A DNA stretch of 64,000 bases from positions 1,034,001 through 1,098,000 of the forward strand of contig NZ_CP116346.1 of NCBI RefSeq assembly GCF_030254645.1. The letters are read 5' to 3'. The position numbers were made by a program, and so were the translations under genes. The notes beneath the pieces were generated by a model. That model had not been told where the DNA came from. It did no database searches and saw nothing but the letters and a program-made list of their open reading frames with translations. Within the stretch, counting starts at the first letter, position 1; every line of letters begins with the position of its first letter. Shown here piece by piece: positions 9,001 to 19,422 of the stretch. This DNA comes from Paucibacter sediminis. Lineage in GTDB: Bacteria; Pseudomonadota; Gammaproteobacteria; Burkholderiales; Burkholderiaceae_C.

Positions 9001-9851
9001 AGCGGCCGCCACATCAGCCATTGATGCAGGGGCTGGAGCGCGAAACCGAGTTCGCGCAAGGCGCGCCCGCCCAGGTCCAGGCGCTGCAGCTGCGGCACGC
9101 GCAGGCGGCGCTGTGGGAACTCGGCCGCCAGCGTCTGCAGCAGGGCGCGCGCATCGGCCTGGGCCGGGCCGGTATCGACCAGGCTGACGATCTGCACATG
9201 GGCCTCGTCCGGCAACGAGAACAGCAGCTGGGCCTGGCCATGCCGCCAGGCCTGCAGCGCCGACTGGCCCAGGATGGCGGGCGTCACCTGCAGCGGCAGG
9301 TCGGGCAGCGCCAGCGCGTCCAGCCAGGCCAGCGCCTCGGCCTGCGTGACTTGCTGCACCGCATGGGCCTGCGCCGGCACGCTGCCGGGCTCGGCCAGAT
9401 AGCCATGCAGCTCGTGCAGCAGGGCAAAGCCGCGGCCCTCGTAGAGCCGGCGCGCGCGCTCGTTCTGCGCAAACACCTCCAGCTCCACCGCCGCCATGCC
9501 GGCCTTGCGGGCGCGCGCGATGAAGTCGTCAAGCAGGGCCGGCGCCGCGCCGCTGCCGCGCGCCGCCGGCGTCGCGCCCATGGTGCCGAGGCGCCAGCGG
9601 CCGATGCCGGGGCGCGGCGCGGTGAGGGCAAAGGCCAGGATCTCGCCCTCGCCAACACCCTGCCGAACGGCCACGCGGCTGAGCCCCAGCTCAACCCCCT
9701 GGCGCGCCAGAAAGCCCGGCCATTGCGCCGGGCTGAGCTGGAAGGGCCCGATCAGGTAATCGGCAAAGGCCGCGCCGAAGGCGGCATGCAGGCGCTCGGC
9801 CGGCACGGCATCGGCGGGCCGCACATCGATGGGGGTCAGGTCTTGCGTCAT
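8991..9851 (-). CDS. GNAT family N-acetyltransferase
   Basis: A 286-residue acetyl-CoA-dependent N-acetyltransferase. The GNAT core in the N-terminal half includes the beta4-alpha3 segment LGTMGATPAARGSGAAPALLDDFI (acetyl-CoA pyrophosphate loop) and VELEVFAQNERARRLYEGRGF (motif B). The C-terminal half (about 175-286) is less conserved and may be a second, degenerate GNAT fold. The acceptor is unknown. Its start overlaps the AEC permease stop (ATGA), so it is co-translated with that gene. The stop lies in the 11-bp triple repeat. Confidence 0.85.
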   Translation of the reverse strand: MTQDLTPIDVRPADAVPAERLHAAFGAAFADYLIGPFQLSPAQWPGFLARQGVELGLSRVAVRQGVGEGEILAFALTAPRPGIGRWRLGTMGATPAARGSGAAPALLDDFIARARKAGMAAVELEVFAQNERARRLYEGRGFALLHELHGYLAEPGSVPAQAHAVQQVTQAEALAWLDALALPDLPLQVTPAILGQSALQAWRHGQAQLLFSLPDEAHVQIVSLVDTGPAQADARALLQTLAAEFPQRRLRVPQLQRLDLGGRALRELGFALQPLHQWLMWRPLSA

Positions 9852-10840
9852 AGCTTCAGGTAGGCGAGCAGCGCCAGCCAGAGCGGCGCGCTAAGAACGA
9901 AACAGAGCGTCGAGATCACGATGGCAGCGGTGGTCTCGCCCTCCATGCAGCGGTAGCGCTGCGCGAAGATGAGCGCGTTGGACCCGGCCGGCAGGGCCGC
10001 CATCATCACGATCACGCCCAGCGGCATGCCCGAGAGGCCCAGGCCCCAGTGCGCCAGCAGCAGCACCAGGGCCGGCAGCAGCAGCAGCTTGAGCGCCGCC
10101 AGCCCGAGCGCGCCGCGCCAGGCGCGCGGCCAGCCGTAATAGGCCAGCGACATGCCGATCAGGGTGAGGCACAGCGGCACCACCGCGGTGCCCAGCATCT
10201 GCAGCACCTCGTCCAGCACCGCCGGCAGGGTGAAGCCGGCGGCATTGAAGAGCAGACCGGCCAGCACCGGCAGCACCACCGGATGAATGACGGTGTTGCG
10301 CACCGTGATGGCGAGCGTGCGCAGCAGGCTCTCGGCCTGGTCGCGCGCACGTTCGCGCGCCAGGTCCAGCTCCACCAGCAGGGTCAGCACCGTCAGCAGG
10401 GTCAGCGCGTGCAGGCTCACCACCGTGATGTGGATGGCCAGGCCGGCCTCGCCGAACACGCCGGCGGCCAGCGGCACGCCCACCTGCAAGGTGTTGCCGA
10501 AGCTGGCGGTGATGGCCTGCACACTGGGCACGGCCACCGCCGCGCGGCCGGCGCCGCGCCAGCGCTGCACGCCGTACACGCCCAGCATCAACCCGATCAC
10601 CGGCACGAAGAAGGCCGTCAGCGTGGCCCAGGGCAGCGCCGCGAACTCGACCCGCGCGGTGGTGCGGAACAGCAGCGCCGGCACAAAGATGTAGAAGGCC
10701 GCGCTGGACAGCACGCGCGCGGGGTCGCCCCCGCTGCCGCCCGCCTGGCTGTCACCCAGCCAGCGCATGCGCCCGACAAACCAACCGATGGCCACCGCGA
10801 TGAAGATCGCCAGCAGCTTGTAGAACACCACCACCGTCAT
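9848..10840 (-). CDS. AEC (auxin efflux carrier) family permease
   Basis: A 330-residue integral membrane protein with about ten hydrophobic segments in two halves, as in AEC transporters such as MdcF and YwkB. Recognisable parts are the N-terminal FYKLLAIFIAVAIGWFVGR, PSVQAITASFGNTLQVGVPLAAG (the conserved Asn-containing broken helix) and MMAALPAGSNALIFAQRY near the C terminus. The ATG at 10840 begins the first TM helix; an upstream in-frame extension is not hydrophobic and overlaps the gap to the next gene. The substrate is probably a small organic anion, unknown here. Confidence 0.9.
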   Translation of the reverse strand: MTVVVFYKLLAIFIAVAIGWFVGRMRWLGDSQAGGSGGDPARVLSSAAFYIFVPALLFRTTARVEFAALPWATLTAFFVPVIGLMLGVYGVQRWRGAGRAAVAVPSVQAITASFGNTLQVGVPLAAGVFGEAGLAIHITVVSLHALTLLTVLTLLVELDLARERARDQAESLLRTLAITVRNTVIHPVVLPVLAGLLFNAAGFTLPAVLDEVLQMLGTAVVPLCLTLIGMSLAYYGWPRAWRGALGLAALKLLLLPALVLLLAHWGLGLSGMPLGVIVMMAALPAGSNALIFAQRYRCMEGETTAAIVISTLCFVLSAPLWLALLAYLKL

Positions 10841-10894
10841 GCGGCCAGTATCACCGTCGGCGCGCGCCGGCGCCGTCGGTAATGTCCACATGCG

Positions 10895-11679
10895 TCAAGG
10901 CAGTGCGGCCGCGCGTGCCTCCTCATCGCCCAGGTGCTTGTGCAGGATCTTGCTCAGCACGCCCTCGCGCTTGAGCTGCGCCAGGCTGGCGGCGAGGTGC
11001 TGGCGCAGCGCCGGCGTCATGCGCTGGCGGCTCATCGCCAGGCAGGCCTCCTGCTTGGGCTGCTGGTTGAACCAGGGTTGGGTGAGCAGGGGCGGCGCCT
11101 GCTCGCCGCGCTGCTGCAGCAAGCCCGGCAGCACCGTCGGGATGATGGGCACCGCATCGACGCGGCCGCTGTCCAGCAGGCGCATCAGGGTCGGCAGGTC
11201 GCCGGCGGTCTCGACCCGCCCGCTGTTGCGCAGGCCCTCGATCCAATCGTCCCAGCCCGCCCCATGCTTGTAGCCCAGCACCACGCCCAGGTGCAGCGCC
11301 GGCATGGCCTCGAACTCGGCCGGCGAGTTCAGCCCCTTCAGCTCGGCGCGCATCAGGATCACATTGCGGGTCTGCATATAGGGCAGGAACTCCGCGTAGC
11401 GCTGGCGCTCCGGCGTGGCCAGGCCGGAGACGGTCATGTCGAGCTGGCCGCTCGCCAGGCGCCGCCAGATCAGCACGCGCGAGAGGTAGAGCGGCCGGAA
11501 GCTGCAGCCGCTGCGCTCGCCCAGCGCCCGCACCAGATCGGTATCGATGCCCTCGCCGTTGCGCGCGTCGTAATGCGCGCCGAAGTCGTAGAAGCCGACG
11601 TCGATCGGCTTGGGGCACAGCGGATGCGCACCGGCGCCGGCCATCGCCAGCGTCAGCAGCAGCGGCCAGGCCCAGCTCC

Positions 11680-11683
<4 letters not shown>
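10895..11683 (-). CDS. Periplasmic solute-binding protein, SBP_bac_3 type
   Basis: A 262-residue type-3 extracellular solute-binding protein. The signal peptide (about 1-19, ending LAMAGAGAHP) is followed by IDVGFYDFGAHYDARNGEGIDTDLVRAL, a ligand-binding opening typical of polar amino acid binding proteins, then two alpha/beta lobes. There is no ABC permease or ATPase nearby. Instead it starts 4 nt inside the end of the sensor kinase gene (ATGA), which suggests that it presents a ligand to that kinase's periplasmic domain. The sensory role is inference. Confidence 0.85.
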
Positions 11684-13548
<1,865 letters not shown>

Positions 13549-13612
13549 GCTCCTCTCCTGTACGCTGCCGCACCGGCAGCTTTGGGCCGGAGTGTCGCCC
13601 AAAAAAACGCGC

Positions 13613-14524
13613 TCAGGGGCGGAATTGCGGCGCCGGCTCGGCCTCGCTCCAGCACCAGGGCAGCACGGCGGGGCGCCACCGCCCGCCCAGCACCGCCAGG
13701 CGCAGATCATGCCCCTCGAGTTGGGCGCGCACGCGCAGGTGCAGCAGGCCGCCGTCGCGGTAGTCCACCAGCAGCAGGCCGGCCTGCGGATGCACGGCCA
13801 GATTGCCCAGGGTGTTGAAGAACAGATTGCCCGGGTAATCGTCCAGCTCCAGCCAGAGCTGGCCGCCCTGCTCGCGGCGGCGCAGAAAGCCCGGCGGCCC
13901 GCCGCGGTGCGAGACATCCAGGCCCTCGCTGCGGCCCGGGCTGTGCGCCCGCGCCGAGGCGCTCGCGATGAAGGCGGTGTCGCTGCGGGCGATCAGCGCC
14001 AGCGCCGTTGCGTCCAGGCCGGGGCCGAGCGTCTGGCTGGCCGGCGCCGGGCCGGGCGGGCGCGGCAGCGGCTGCCGCGCCTGGATGTACTTGGGGCAGT
14101 TGCCGAAGCTCTGCAGCACCTCGATGCGCAGCCGGCCCTCGGCATGCGCCAGCACGCGGCCATTCATGCGATTGCGCCGGCGCGTGTGCGGCTCCAGGCC
14201 CAGCACGCCCACCGGTGCGCCGGGGGCCAGCAGCGCCAGCACCGGATCGTCCGGCGCGGGCCCCAGCGCCACCGCCAGCTCGCGCTCATGCGGGGTGCTC
14301 ACAAAGCCCGGCGCGCCCGCCACCATGGTGGCCCAGGGCTGGCCCTCGGCGTCCAGCGCCGCCAGCAGCAGCGTGGGCAGCTTGCCGAACAGCTCGCGGT
14401 GCTGCTCGGGCATGTGCTCGCGTACCAGCTTGGGGCCGATCTCCGCCATCCGCGCGCGCACGCCGGCCTCGGCCTGCAGGGCCTGCTCGCCGGCGTGGAA
14501 GGGGTCCTGCAGCACGCCCGTCAT
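13613..14524 (-). CDS. Pyridoxamine 5'-phosphate oxidase-like flavin-binding protein
   Basis: A 303-residue protein with the split-barrel flavin-binding fold in two parts: PTLLLAALDAEGQPWATMVAG near residue 50 and RSDTAFIASASARAHSPGRSEGLDVSHRGG near residue 190, followed by LDDYPGNLFFNTLGNLAVHPQAGLLLVDY. Proteins of this type often occur alone or fused to a ferredoxin reductase; here no fusion is present. The substrate is unknown. Its ATG overlaps the GST stop by 4 nt, so the two form a pair likely controlled by the divergent LysR regulator. Confidence 0.85.
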   Translation of the reverse strand: MTGVLQDPFHAGEQALQAEAGVRARMAEIGPKLVREHMPEQHRELFGKLPTLLLAALDAEGQPWATMVAGAPGFVSTPHERELAVALGPAPDDPVLALLAPGAPVGVLGLEPHTRRRNRMNGRVLAHAEGRLRIEVLQSFGNCPKYIQARQPLPRPPGPAPASQTLGPGLDATALALIARSDTAFIASASARAHSPGRSEGLDVSHRGGPPGFLRRREQGGQLWLELDDYPGNLFFNTLGNLAVHPQAGLLLVDYRDGGLLHLRVRAQLEGHDLRLAVLGGRWRPAVLPWCWSEAEPAPQFRP

Positions 14525-15120
14525 GCCGCCACCATCGGCACAAAGCCCGGCAAGGCCTCGACGCGCGCCAGCCAGGCACGCAGGCGCGGATAGGGCGCGA
14601 GCTCGATGCCGCCCTCGGGCGCATGCGCCGTGTAGGTGTAGAGCGCCACATCGGCCAGGCTGGGGGCGGCGCCCAGCAGCCAGTCGGCGCGCTGCAGCTC
14701 CTGCTCCATATGGCCGAACAGCCGCTCGGCCAGCTGGACCGCCTGGGCCGGCACCTCGCGGCCGCTCAGCCTGGCGAAGCGCGCCGTCGCCGGGCCCTCG
14801 TCCAGCCAGCTGGCGGCCAGGCTGAACCAGCGCTGCAGCCGCGCCCAGCCCAGCGCATCCTGGGGCAGCCAGGCCTGGCCGCCCGGGTAGCGCATCGCCA
14901 GATAGAGCAGGATGGCATTGCTGTCGCTCAAGACCTGACCCTCATCGTCCAGCACCGGCACCTGGCCGAGCGGGTTCAGCGCCAGAAAGCCGGGCTCACG
15001 CTGGGCGCGCTTGAACAGGTCCACCTCCACGCGCTCGTAAGGCAGGCCCAGCAGCGCAAGCATCAGGGCGACACGGTGGCAATGGCCGGAGATGGCGAAC
15101 TGGTAGAGGCGGCGGGACAT
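14521..15120 (-). CDS. Glutathione S-transferase family protein
   Basis: A 199-residue GST. The N-terminal thioredoxin-fold domain (YQFAISGHCHRVALMLALLGLPYERVEVDL) has the cis-Pro glutathione-binding motif GQVPVLDDEG and the DSNAIL segment. The C-terminal helical domain includes PSLADVALYTYTAHA. It lies divergent from a LysR gene with a 108-bp spacer, the classical arrangement for a LysR target, and it is the first gene of the long minus-strand run to 6417. The substrate is unknown. Confidence 0.92.
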   Translation of the reverse strand: MSRRLYQFAISGHCHRVALMLALLGLPYERVEVDLFKRAQREPGFLALNPLGQVPVLDDEGQVLSDSNAILLYLAMRYPGGQAWLPQDALGWARLQRWFSLAASWLDEGPATARFARLSGREVPAQAVQLAERLFGHMEQELQRADWLLGAAPSLADVALYTYTAHAPEGGIELAPYPRLRAWLARVEALPGFVPMVAA

Positions 15121-15211
15121 GGGCGCTCCTGTGCGGAAGGGAGAAGGAGAGATGCCCGCAGCGTAGGCAATCCGGCCGCCCGAGGGAACGGCGCTATAAA
15201 GCCATACAGAA

Positions 15212-15226
15212 TTTCAGGGCCTGAAA
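15212..15226. promoter_or_regulatory. Candidate LysR operator, T-N11-A dyad
   Basis: TTTCAGGGCCTGAAA is a 15-bp palindrome with 7-bp arms and one central base; T15214 and A15226 satisfy the T-N11-A rule for LysR sites. It sits in the lysR-GST intergenic region only 2 bp before the lysR ATG at 15229, downstream of a TATAAA hexamer at 15195-15200. That position suits autorepression. Binding is inferred. Confidence 0.5.
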
Positions 15227-15228
15227 GA

Positions 15229-16146
15229 ATGGACCATCTCGACTCGCTGCGCTGTTTTGTCGCCGTGGCCGAACTCGGCAGCCTGGCCGCCGGGGCACGG
15301 CGCCTGGGGCTTTCGGCCCCCACGGCCACGCGCGCGCTGGCGGCGCTGGAGGCGCGCCTGGGCAGCCTGCTGCTGCAACGCAGCACCCGCAGCCTGCGCC
15401 TCACCGAGGTGGGCGAGCGCTTTCTGCAGGACTGCCGCCGCATCCTGGCCGATCTGGACGAGGCCGAGGGCCAGGTGGCGGGGCTGCAGCACGAGGCCAG
15501 CGGCGTGCTGGCGGTGACGGCCTCGGCGATGTTCGGCCGCCTGCATGTGGTGCCCATCCTGATGGAGTTTCTGCAGGCCCAGCCGCGGGTGCAGCTGCGC
15601 AGCCTGTTCGTCGACCGCATCGTGCATCTGCAGGACGAGGGCATGGACGTGGCGATACGCATCGCCCGGCTGCCCGACTCGGGCCTCACCGCGCTGCGCG
15701 TGGGCAGCCTGCGGCGCCTGGTGGTGGCCTCGCCGGACTATCTGGCGCGCCATGGCGAACCGCGCAGCCCGCAAGACCTGACCCTGCACCGGGCGGTGGG
15801 TTTTTCCTTCGACGGCCTGGTGCCCGAGCCCTGGGCCTTCGGGCCCGACGCGGCGCGCGTGCAGGTGCAGCCGCGCATGGACTGGGTGGCCAACACCAGC
15901 GAGATCGGCATTGCCGCGGCCCTGGCCGGCCATGGCCTGACGCGCGGCCTGGCCTACCAAGTGGCCGAGCATGTGCAGAGCGGCGCGCTGCGCATCGTGC
16001 TGGCCGAGTTCGAGCGCCCGCCGGTGCCGGTGCACATCGTCTACCCGGCCGGGCGGCGCGCCCCCGCCAAGGTGCGCGCCTTCATCGAACTGGCCGGCCA
16101 GCGCCTGCGCGCCGAGCCGATCCTGCAGGGCGGCGGCCTGGGCTAG
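15229..16146 (+). CDS. LysR family transcriptional regulator
   Basis: A 305-residue LysR regulator: an N-terminal winged HTH (LRCFVAVAELGSLAAGARRLGLSAPTATRAL) followed by a LysR substrate-binding domain of the CrgA/PgrR type (SAMFGRLHVVPIL, VDVAIRIA-like VAIRIARLPDSGL). The ATG at 15229 is at the usual family start; the open frame upstream is antisense to GST. It is divergent from the GST-flavoprotein pair, its likely target, and its last 4 nt overlap the convergent topB end. The inducer is unknown. Confidence 0.93.
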   Translation: MDHLDSLRCFVAVAELGSLAAGARRLGLSAPTATRALAALEARLGSLLLQRSTRSLRLTEVGERFLQDCRRILADLDEAEGQVAGLQHEASGVLAVTASAMFGRLHVVPILMEFLQAQPRVQLRSLFVDRIVHLQDEGMDVAIRIARLPDSGLTALRVGSLRRLVVASPDYLARHGEPRSPQDLTLHRAVGFSFDGLVPEPWAFGPDAARVQVQPRMDWVANTSEIGIAAALAGHGLTRGLAYQVAEHVQSGALRIVLAEFERPPVPVHIVYPAGRRAPAKVRAFIELAGQRLRAEPILQGGGLG

Positions 16147-18758
16147 GCTTTCTTGGCAGCTGCCTTCTTGGCCGGCGCCTTGCCCGGCACCTTGGCGGCA
16201 CGCGGCTCGAACTCGAACATCACCTTGCCCTCCTTCTTGTCGAAAGCGAGGAAGGCCTTGAACTTGCGGCGCGTCTTGTTGGAGACGAAGTTCTCCAGCA
16301 GATCGGTCTTGCCGGTTTCCAGCAGCTTCCTCATCTGGCCCAGCTCCACCGGCTGCTGCAGGATGATCTTGCCGCTCTTGAAGTCGCAGGCGGCCTTGGC
16401 GCCGACCGCGTTCTGGCAGATGTAGTTCGTGCCATGCTCGTAGACGCCGCCTCCGCACTTGGGGCAATGGCCCAGCGATTCCTGGGCGCTGAAGTCCACC
16501 GGCTCGCCCTCTTCCTCGGCCTTCTTGGCGTCCTCGCCGAAGTCGAACTCGAGCTTCCAGTTGGCCAGCTCCTCGTCGTAGACCAGGGCCAGCTCGGCGG
16601 TGAAGGGCCAGCCCGCCTTGGAGCGGAAGCCTTCCAGCGGCCCGATCTTCTTGTGCGCCAGGAACTGCTCCACCTCGGCCAGCTCGAAACTGCGGCCACC
16701 GGGGATCTTGCCGATCGAGAAGCCGCAACCCTCGGCATCCCCTGACTTGCCGGTGCAGGTGAAGCGCCGGTAGTTCTCCTTCACCACGCCACCGCATTTC
16801 GGGCACGGCGTCTTCAGGGTCGCGTAGTCACCCGGAATGGTGTCGCGGTCGTATTCCTTGGCCTTCTGCACCACGCGCTGGGTCATGGCGGCGATCTCGG
16901 CCATGAAGGCGTCGCGGTTCAGGCGGCCCTTCTCCATCTCGGCGAGCTGGAATTCCCAGTTGCCGGTGAGCTCGGGCTTGGTGAGGTCCTCCACGCCCAG
17001 GCCGCGCAGCAGCGTCATCAGCTGGAAGGCCTTGGCGGTGGGGATCAGCTCGCGGCCCTCGCGCAGCATGTACTTCTCGGTGATCAGGCCTTCGATGGTG
17101 GCGGCGCGCGTGGCTGGCGTGCCCAGGCCCTTCTCGGCCATGGCCTCGCGCAGCTCGTCGTCGTCCACCAGCTTGCCCGCGCCTTCCATCGCCGAGAGCA
17201 GCGTGGCTTCGGTGTAGCGCGCCGGCGGCTTGGTCTGCAGCGCCTTCACGTCGGTGCCCTCGGTGCGCACCAGTTCGCCGGCGGCCACCGGCACCAGGTT
17301 GGCGCCCGTGCCATCGGCGGCGTCGTCGACCTGGCTGTCCTTGCCATAGATGGCCAGCCAGCCCGGCTTCACCAGCACCTTGCCATTGGTCTGGAAGGCG
17401 TATTCCTTGCCAGCGTTCTTGACGGTGGAGATGCGCGTGGTGACCTGGAACTCGGCCGCCGGGAAGAACACCGCCAGGAAGCGCTTGACCACCATGTCGT
17501 AGAGCTTCGCCTCGGCCTCGGTGAGGCTCTTGGGCGCCTGCAGCGTCGGGATGATGGCGAAGTGATCCGAGACCTTGGCGTTGTCGAACACCTTCTTGGT
17601 CGGCTTGATATAGCCGTTCTTCAGCGCCGTGCTGGCATGCTGGGCCAGCGCCATCAGCGGGCCGGGCAGGTCCTCCGAGGCGATCATCTCGGCGGTCTGC
17701 TTGGCCACCGCCAGATAGTCCTCGGGCAGGTAGCGCGAGTCGGTACGCGGGTAGGTCAGCACCTTGTGCTTCTCGTACAGGGCCTGGGCCAGGCCCAGCG
17801 TGGTCTTGGCCGAGAAGCCGAAGCGCGAGTTGGCCTCGCGCTGCAGCGTGGTCAGGTCATACAGGCCCGGGCTGGCCTGGGTGCTGGGCTTGCTTTCCTC
17901 GCTGACGCTGGCGGGCTGGCCCTTGGCCGCGGCGGCGATCGCGTCGGCCTCGGCACGGCTCCAGACGCGGTCGGCGCGCTGCTCGGCATCCTCGGGGTTC
18001 TTCTTCCACTTGGGGTCGAACCACTTGCCCTCGTACTGGCCGGCCTGCGCGTCGAAGCTGCCACGCACCTCCCAGTAGTCGCGGTAGATGTGCTTGCGGA
18101 TCTTTTCCTCGCGCTCCACCACGATCGAGAGCGTGGGCGTCTGCACCCGGCCGACGGTGGTGAGGAAGAAGCCGCCGTCGCGCGAGTTGAAGGCCGTCAT
18201 GGCGCGCGTGCCGTTGATGCCCACCAGCCAGTCGGCCTCGGAGCGGCAACGCGCCGCGTCGGCCAGGGGCAGCATCTGGGCATCGCTGCGCAGCTTGTCG
18301 AAGCCGTCGCGAATCGCCTGCGGCGTCATCGACTGCAGCCACAGCCGCGACACCGGCTTGCTGATGGCGGCCTTGGCGGTGCCGGCGTACTGCACGATCA
18401 GGCGGAAGATCAGCTCACCCTCGCGGCCCGCGTCACAGGCGTTGATGAGGCTGGTCACGTCCTTGCGGCGGATCAGCTTCACCAGCGCGTTGAGGCGGCC
18501 CTTGCTCTTGTCGATCGGGTTCAGATCGAAATGCGGGGGGATCACTGGCAGGTTGTTGAAGCTCCACTTGCCGCGCTTGACGTCGAACTCCTCCGGCGCC
18601 TTGATCTCGACCAGGTGGCCGACGGCCGAACTGACCACGTAGTCGTCGTTCTCGAAATACTCGTCGTGCTTCTCGAACTTGCCCGAAGCGGGCGTGAGCG
18701 CTCGCACGATGTCCTGGGCCACGCTGGGCTTCTCGGCAATGATCAGTGACTTGCTCAT
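16143..18758 (-). CDS. topB: DNA topoisomerase III
   Basis: An 871-residue type IA topoisomerase that decatenates and relaxes DNA through single-strand passage. The TOPRIM domain opens the protein (SLIIAEKPSVAQDI, then ACDAGREGELIFR), and the catalytic Tyr lies in the VLTYPRTDSRYLP block. The C-terminal region has two zinc-ribbon-like segments (PCPKCGG with CTGKSGDAEGC, and HCPKCGG with CQNAVGAKAAC) and a Lys/Ala-rich tail (KVPGKAPAKKAAAKKA) for DNA binding. An AAGGAA ribosome binding site precedes the ATG. The gene is divergent from the SET-domain gene. Confidence 0.95.
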   Translation of the reverse strand: MSKSLIIAEKPSVAQDIVRALTPASGKFEKHDEYFENDDYVVSSAVGHLVEIKAPEEFDVKRGKWSFNNLPVIPPHFDLNPIDKSKGRLNALVKLIRRKDVTSLINACDAGREGELIFRLIVQYAGTAKAAISKPVSRLWLQSMTPQAIRDGFDKLRSDAQMLPLADAARCRSEADWLVGINGTRAMTAFNSRDGGFFLTTVGRVQTPTLSIVVEREEKIRKHIYRDYWEVRGSFDAQAGQYEGKWFDPKWKKNPEDAEQRADRVWSRAEADAIAAAAKGQPASVSEESKPSTQASPGLYDLTTLQREANSRFGFSAKTTLGLAQALYEKHKVLTYPRTDSRYLPEDYLAVAKQTAEMIASEDLPGPLMALAQHASTALKNGYIKPTKKVFDNAKVSDHFAIIPTLQAPKSLTEAEAKLYDMVVKRFLAVFFPAAEFQVTTRISTVKNAGKEYAFQTNGKVLVKPGWLAIYGKDSQVDDAADGTGANLVPVAAGELVRTEGTDVKALQTKPPARYTEATLLSAMEGAGKLVDDDELREAMAEKGLGTPATRAATIEGLITEKYMLREGRELIPTAKAFQLMTLLRGLGVEDLTKPELTGNWEFQLAEMEKGRLNRDAFMAEIAAMTQRVVQKAKEYDRDTIPGDYATLKTPCPKCGGVVKENYRRFTCTGKSGDAEGCGFSIGKIPGGRSFELAEVEQFLAHKKIGPLEGFRSKAGWPFTAELALVYDEELANWKLEFDFGEDAKKAEEEGEPVDFSAQESLGHCPKCGGGVYEHGTNYICQNAVGAKAACDFKSGKIILQQPVELGQMRKLLETGKTDLLENFVSNKTRRKFKAFLAFDKKEGKVMFEFEPRAAKVPGKAPAKKAAAKKA

Positions 18759-18832
18759 GGTTCCTTCGTTGTTCTGTTCGCCAAACTGCGGCCTGATACG
18801 GGGTGCTCGAAGCCATGCCTACAATGCGGCCT

Positions 18833-18857
18833 CGCGCGCACACGCACACGCGCGCAC
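18833..18857. other. 25-bp alternating pyrimidine-purine tract (Z-DNA prone)
   Basis: Every base from 18833 to 18857 alternates pyrimidine and purine (CG and CA steps only), starting CGCGCGCACACG. It lies in the divergent promoter region between topB and the SET gene, just downstream of a TACAAT hexamer at 18820-18825. Such tracts flip to Z-DNA under negative supercoiling. A role in sensing supercoiling for the topoisomerase gene is speculation. Confidence 0.6.
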
Positions 18858-18886
18858 CCATGATTTCAATGTAACCAACTCGAGCC

Positions 18887-19399
18887 ATGCCGCAAGCCAA
18901 GCCGAATGCCAAGCCCTTTGCCGCGCGCCATGCTGCCCACGTCATCAAGACGAGCGGCAGGCGCATCCAGGTGCGGCGTTCGGGCGTGCATGGCCGCGGC
19001 GTCTACGCGATGGCCCATATCGAGGCCGGCGAAACCCTGATCGAGTACACCGGCGAACGCATCAGCTGGGACGAGGCGATGGACCGCCACCCCCACGACC
19101 CGAGCGACCCGAACCATACCTTCTATTTCCAGCTCGACACCGGCGAGGTGATCGACGCGCTGTACGGCGGCAACAGCGCGCGCTGGATCAACCACAGCTG
19201 CGAGCCCAACTGCGAGGCCGACGAGATCAACGGCCGCGTCTTCATCAAGGCGCTGCGCGACCTCTTCCCCGGCGAGGAGCTGTTCTACGACTACGGCCTG
19301 GTGATCGACGAGCGCTACACCCCCAAGCTGAAAAAAGAATATGCCTGTCGTTGCGGCTCGGCCGACTGCCGTGGCACGATGTTGGCGCCCAAACGCTAG
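18887..19399 (+). CDS. SET domain-containing protein lysine methyltransferase
   Basis: A 170-residue bacterial SET protein consisting almost only of the catalytic domain. It shows the N-terminal SET opening (SGVHGRGVYAMAHIEAGETLIEYTGE), the SAM and knot motif WINHSCEPNC, the GEELFYDYG motif with the catalytic Tyr, and a complete post-SET zinc motif (ACRCGSADCRGTM). Eukaryotic relatives methylate histones; the bacterial substrate is unknown. A basic N terminus (PQAKPNAKPFAARH) could aid nucleic-acid proximity. It is followed 23 nt later by birA and divergent from topB. Confidence 0.9.
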   Translation: MPQAKPNAKPFAARHAAHVIKTSGRRIQVRRSGVHGRGVYAMAHIEAGETLIEYTGERISWDEAMDRHPHDPSDPNHTFYFQLDTGEVIDALYGGNSARWINHSCEPNCEADEINGRVFIKALRDLFPGEELFYDYGLVIDERYTPKLKKEYACRCGSADCRGTMLAPKR

Positions 19400-19422
19400 A
19401 CCGACAGACAAGGACCGCACGC

